DNA of 6,842 nt, taken from CAYMEV01 sp964431655 [NCBI: uncultured bacterium] (GTDB lineage Bacteria > CAYMEV01). The DNA lies in the NCBI GenBank assembly GCA_964431655.1, contig CAYSKJ010000162.1, positions 1 to 6,842 of the forward strand, written 5' to 3'. Positions 6,362 to 6,842 of the stretch are shown in pieces; within the stretch, counting starts at the first letter, position 1; each line of letters opens with the position of its first letter. The position numbers and the translations under genes are program-made. The notes below the pieces were generated by a model. The model was not told the origin of the DNA and did no database searches. It saw nothing but the letters and a program-made list of their open reading frames with translations.

Positions 6362-6389
6362 TTTATGAAAAACCAAAGGAGTTATTTTT

Positions 6390-6842
6390 ATGTCAAATCA
6401 CGATCTTGAAAAAATAAATTCCCAGAAACAGCAGTGGGAGGATAAAGACCTGAAGAAGGTCCTGGATAAATTCGGCGAAAGGGAAAAGGAATTCAGGCTT
6501 GACTCCGATATACTGCTTGAAAGGCTTTATACCCCCCAGGACATAAAAGGCCTTGATTATTCGGATGACCTGGGATTTCCCGGCCAATTCCCCTTCACCC
6601 GGGGCGTCCAGGCCACCATGTACAGAAGCAAGTACTGGACCATGAGACAGTATGCCGGTTTCGGCACAGCCCAGGAGACCAATGAAAGGTTCCGCTACCT
6701 GCTTGAACAGGGCCAGACAGGCCTGTCCACAGCCTTTGACCTTCCGACGCAGATAGGCCTTGATTCCGATGATCCCCTGTCCTCCGGAGAGGTCGGCAAG
6801 GTGGGGGTCGCTATTGACACCATAAAGGACATGGAGATTCTT
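6390..6842 (+). CDS. Acyl-CoA (methylmalonyl-CoA) mutase large subunit, N-terminal part
   Basis: The first 151 residues are present and the gene runs off the right edge. The protein belongs to the adenosylcobalamin-dependent acyl-CoA mutases, which interconvert (R)-methylmalonyl-CoA and succinyl-CoA, or related substrates, in propionate metabolism. The match is strong. After a charged helical lead (1-40) come YTPQDI (47-52), [12 protein letters not shown] (67-78), [16 protein letters not shown] (83-98) and [20 protein letters not shown] (104-123), with [16 protein letters not shown] (133-148). Tyr88 aligns with the radical-assisting Tyr89 of the Propionibacterium enzyme, and Thr84 and Arg86 with its Thr85 and Arg87. 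Wording such as FGTA-ETN resembles the roughly 550-aa form whose B12-binding domain is a separate subunit, but substrate and length cannot be settled from this fragment. The start is well supported by AAAGGAG (6375-6381), eight bases before the ATG. It probably belongs to the operon of the preceding genes. Confidence 0.92.
   Translation, partial: MSNHDLEKINSQKQQWEDKDLKKVLDKFGEREKEFRLDSDILLERLYTPQDIKGLDYSDDLGFPGQFPFTRGVQATMYRSKYWTMRQYAGFGTAQETNERFRYLLEQGQTGLSTAFDLPTQIGLDSDDPLSSGEVGKVGVAIDTIKDMEIL

Noticed and set aside
6365-6367. ATG just after the lipoprotein stop as the start of the mutase gene
   Set aside because: It is in a different frame from the mutase and has no ribosome site, while ATG 6390 has AAAGGAG at ideal spacing.

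Overview
The window reads as chromosomal DNA of an anaerobic-type, Gram-negative-like bacterium of moderate to low GC. Arg is mostly AGG/AGA and Ile is often ATA. A cleavable lipoprotein signal, a GWxTD-family protein, a methylmalonyl-CoA mutase-type protein and a chemoreceptor fused to a family 5 solute-binding domain suggest a spirochaete or a member of the FCB/Cloacimonadota-like groups. No marker gene is present, so this placement is a guess.

Layout. On the left, a minus-strand gene enters the window as its first 30 codons (92 to 1). It is possibly a GyrI-like ligand-binding protein and has its own good promoter. A 216-bp AT-rich divergent intergenic region follows. It holds two copies of the palindromic core AACATTGTT and the promoter candidates for the rightward genes. 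Then come, all on the plus strand: (1) a 1071-aa protein with an N-terminal two-helix membrane hairpin, a very long chemoreceptor coiled-coil hairpin and a complete C-terminal SBP_bac_5 domain; (2) a TetR-family regulator starting 2 nt after it; (3) an 85-nt gap ending in a hairpin that buries the Shine-Dalgarno sequence of the next gene; (4) a short-type transaldolase with a GTG start; (5) a 491-aa GWxTD-family lipoprotein whose start overlaps the transaldolase stop (TGATG); (6) the first 151 codons of an acyl-CoA (methylmalonyl-CoA) mutase large subunit, which runs off the right edge. I saw no convincing intrinsic terminator, so the five rightward genes could form one transcript or two (receptor-TetR, then transaldolase onward).

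How the parts may work together. The left half is sensory: a divergent putative ligand-binding protein, a receptor carrying its own solute-binding domain, and a TetR regulator co-translated with the receptor. The right half is metabolic and envelope-related: pentose phosphate interconversion, a lipoprotein of unknown role, and B12-dependent carbon-skeleton rearrangement in propionate/succinate metabolism. A regulatory link between the halves is inference only.

The most unusual object is the receptor. Its solute-binding domain sits after the signalling hairpin, so predicted topology puts it in the cytoplasm. Residues at the signalling tip that normally form receptor trimers are replaced. A T7C7 tract lies exactly where the signalling module meets the solute-binding domain, and both alternative frames stop within ten bases of it, so slippage would yield a receptor without its sensor domain.
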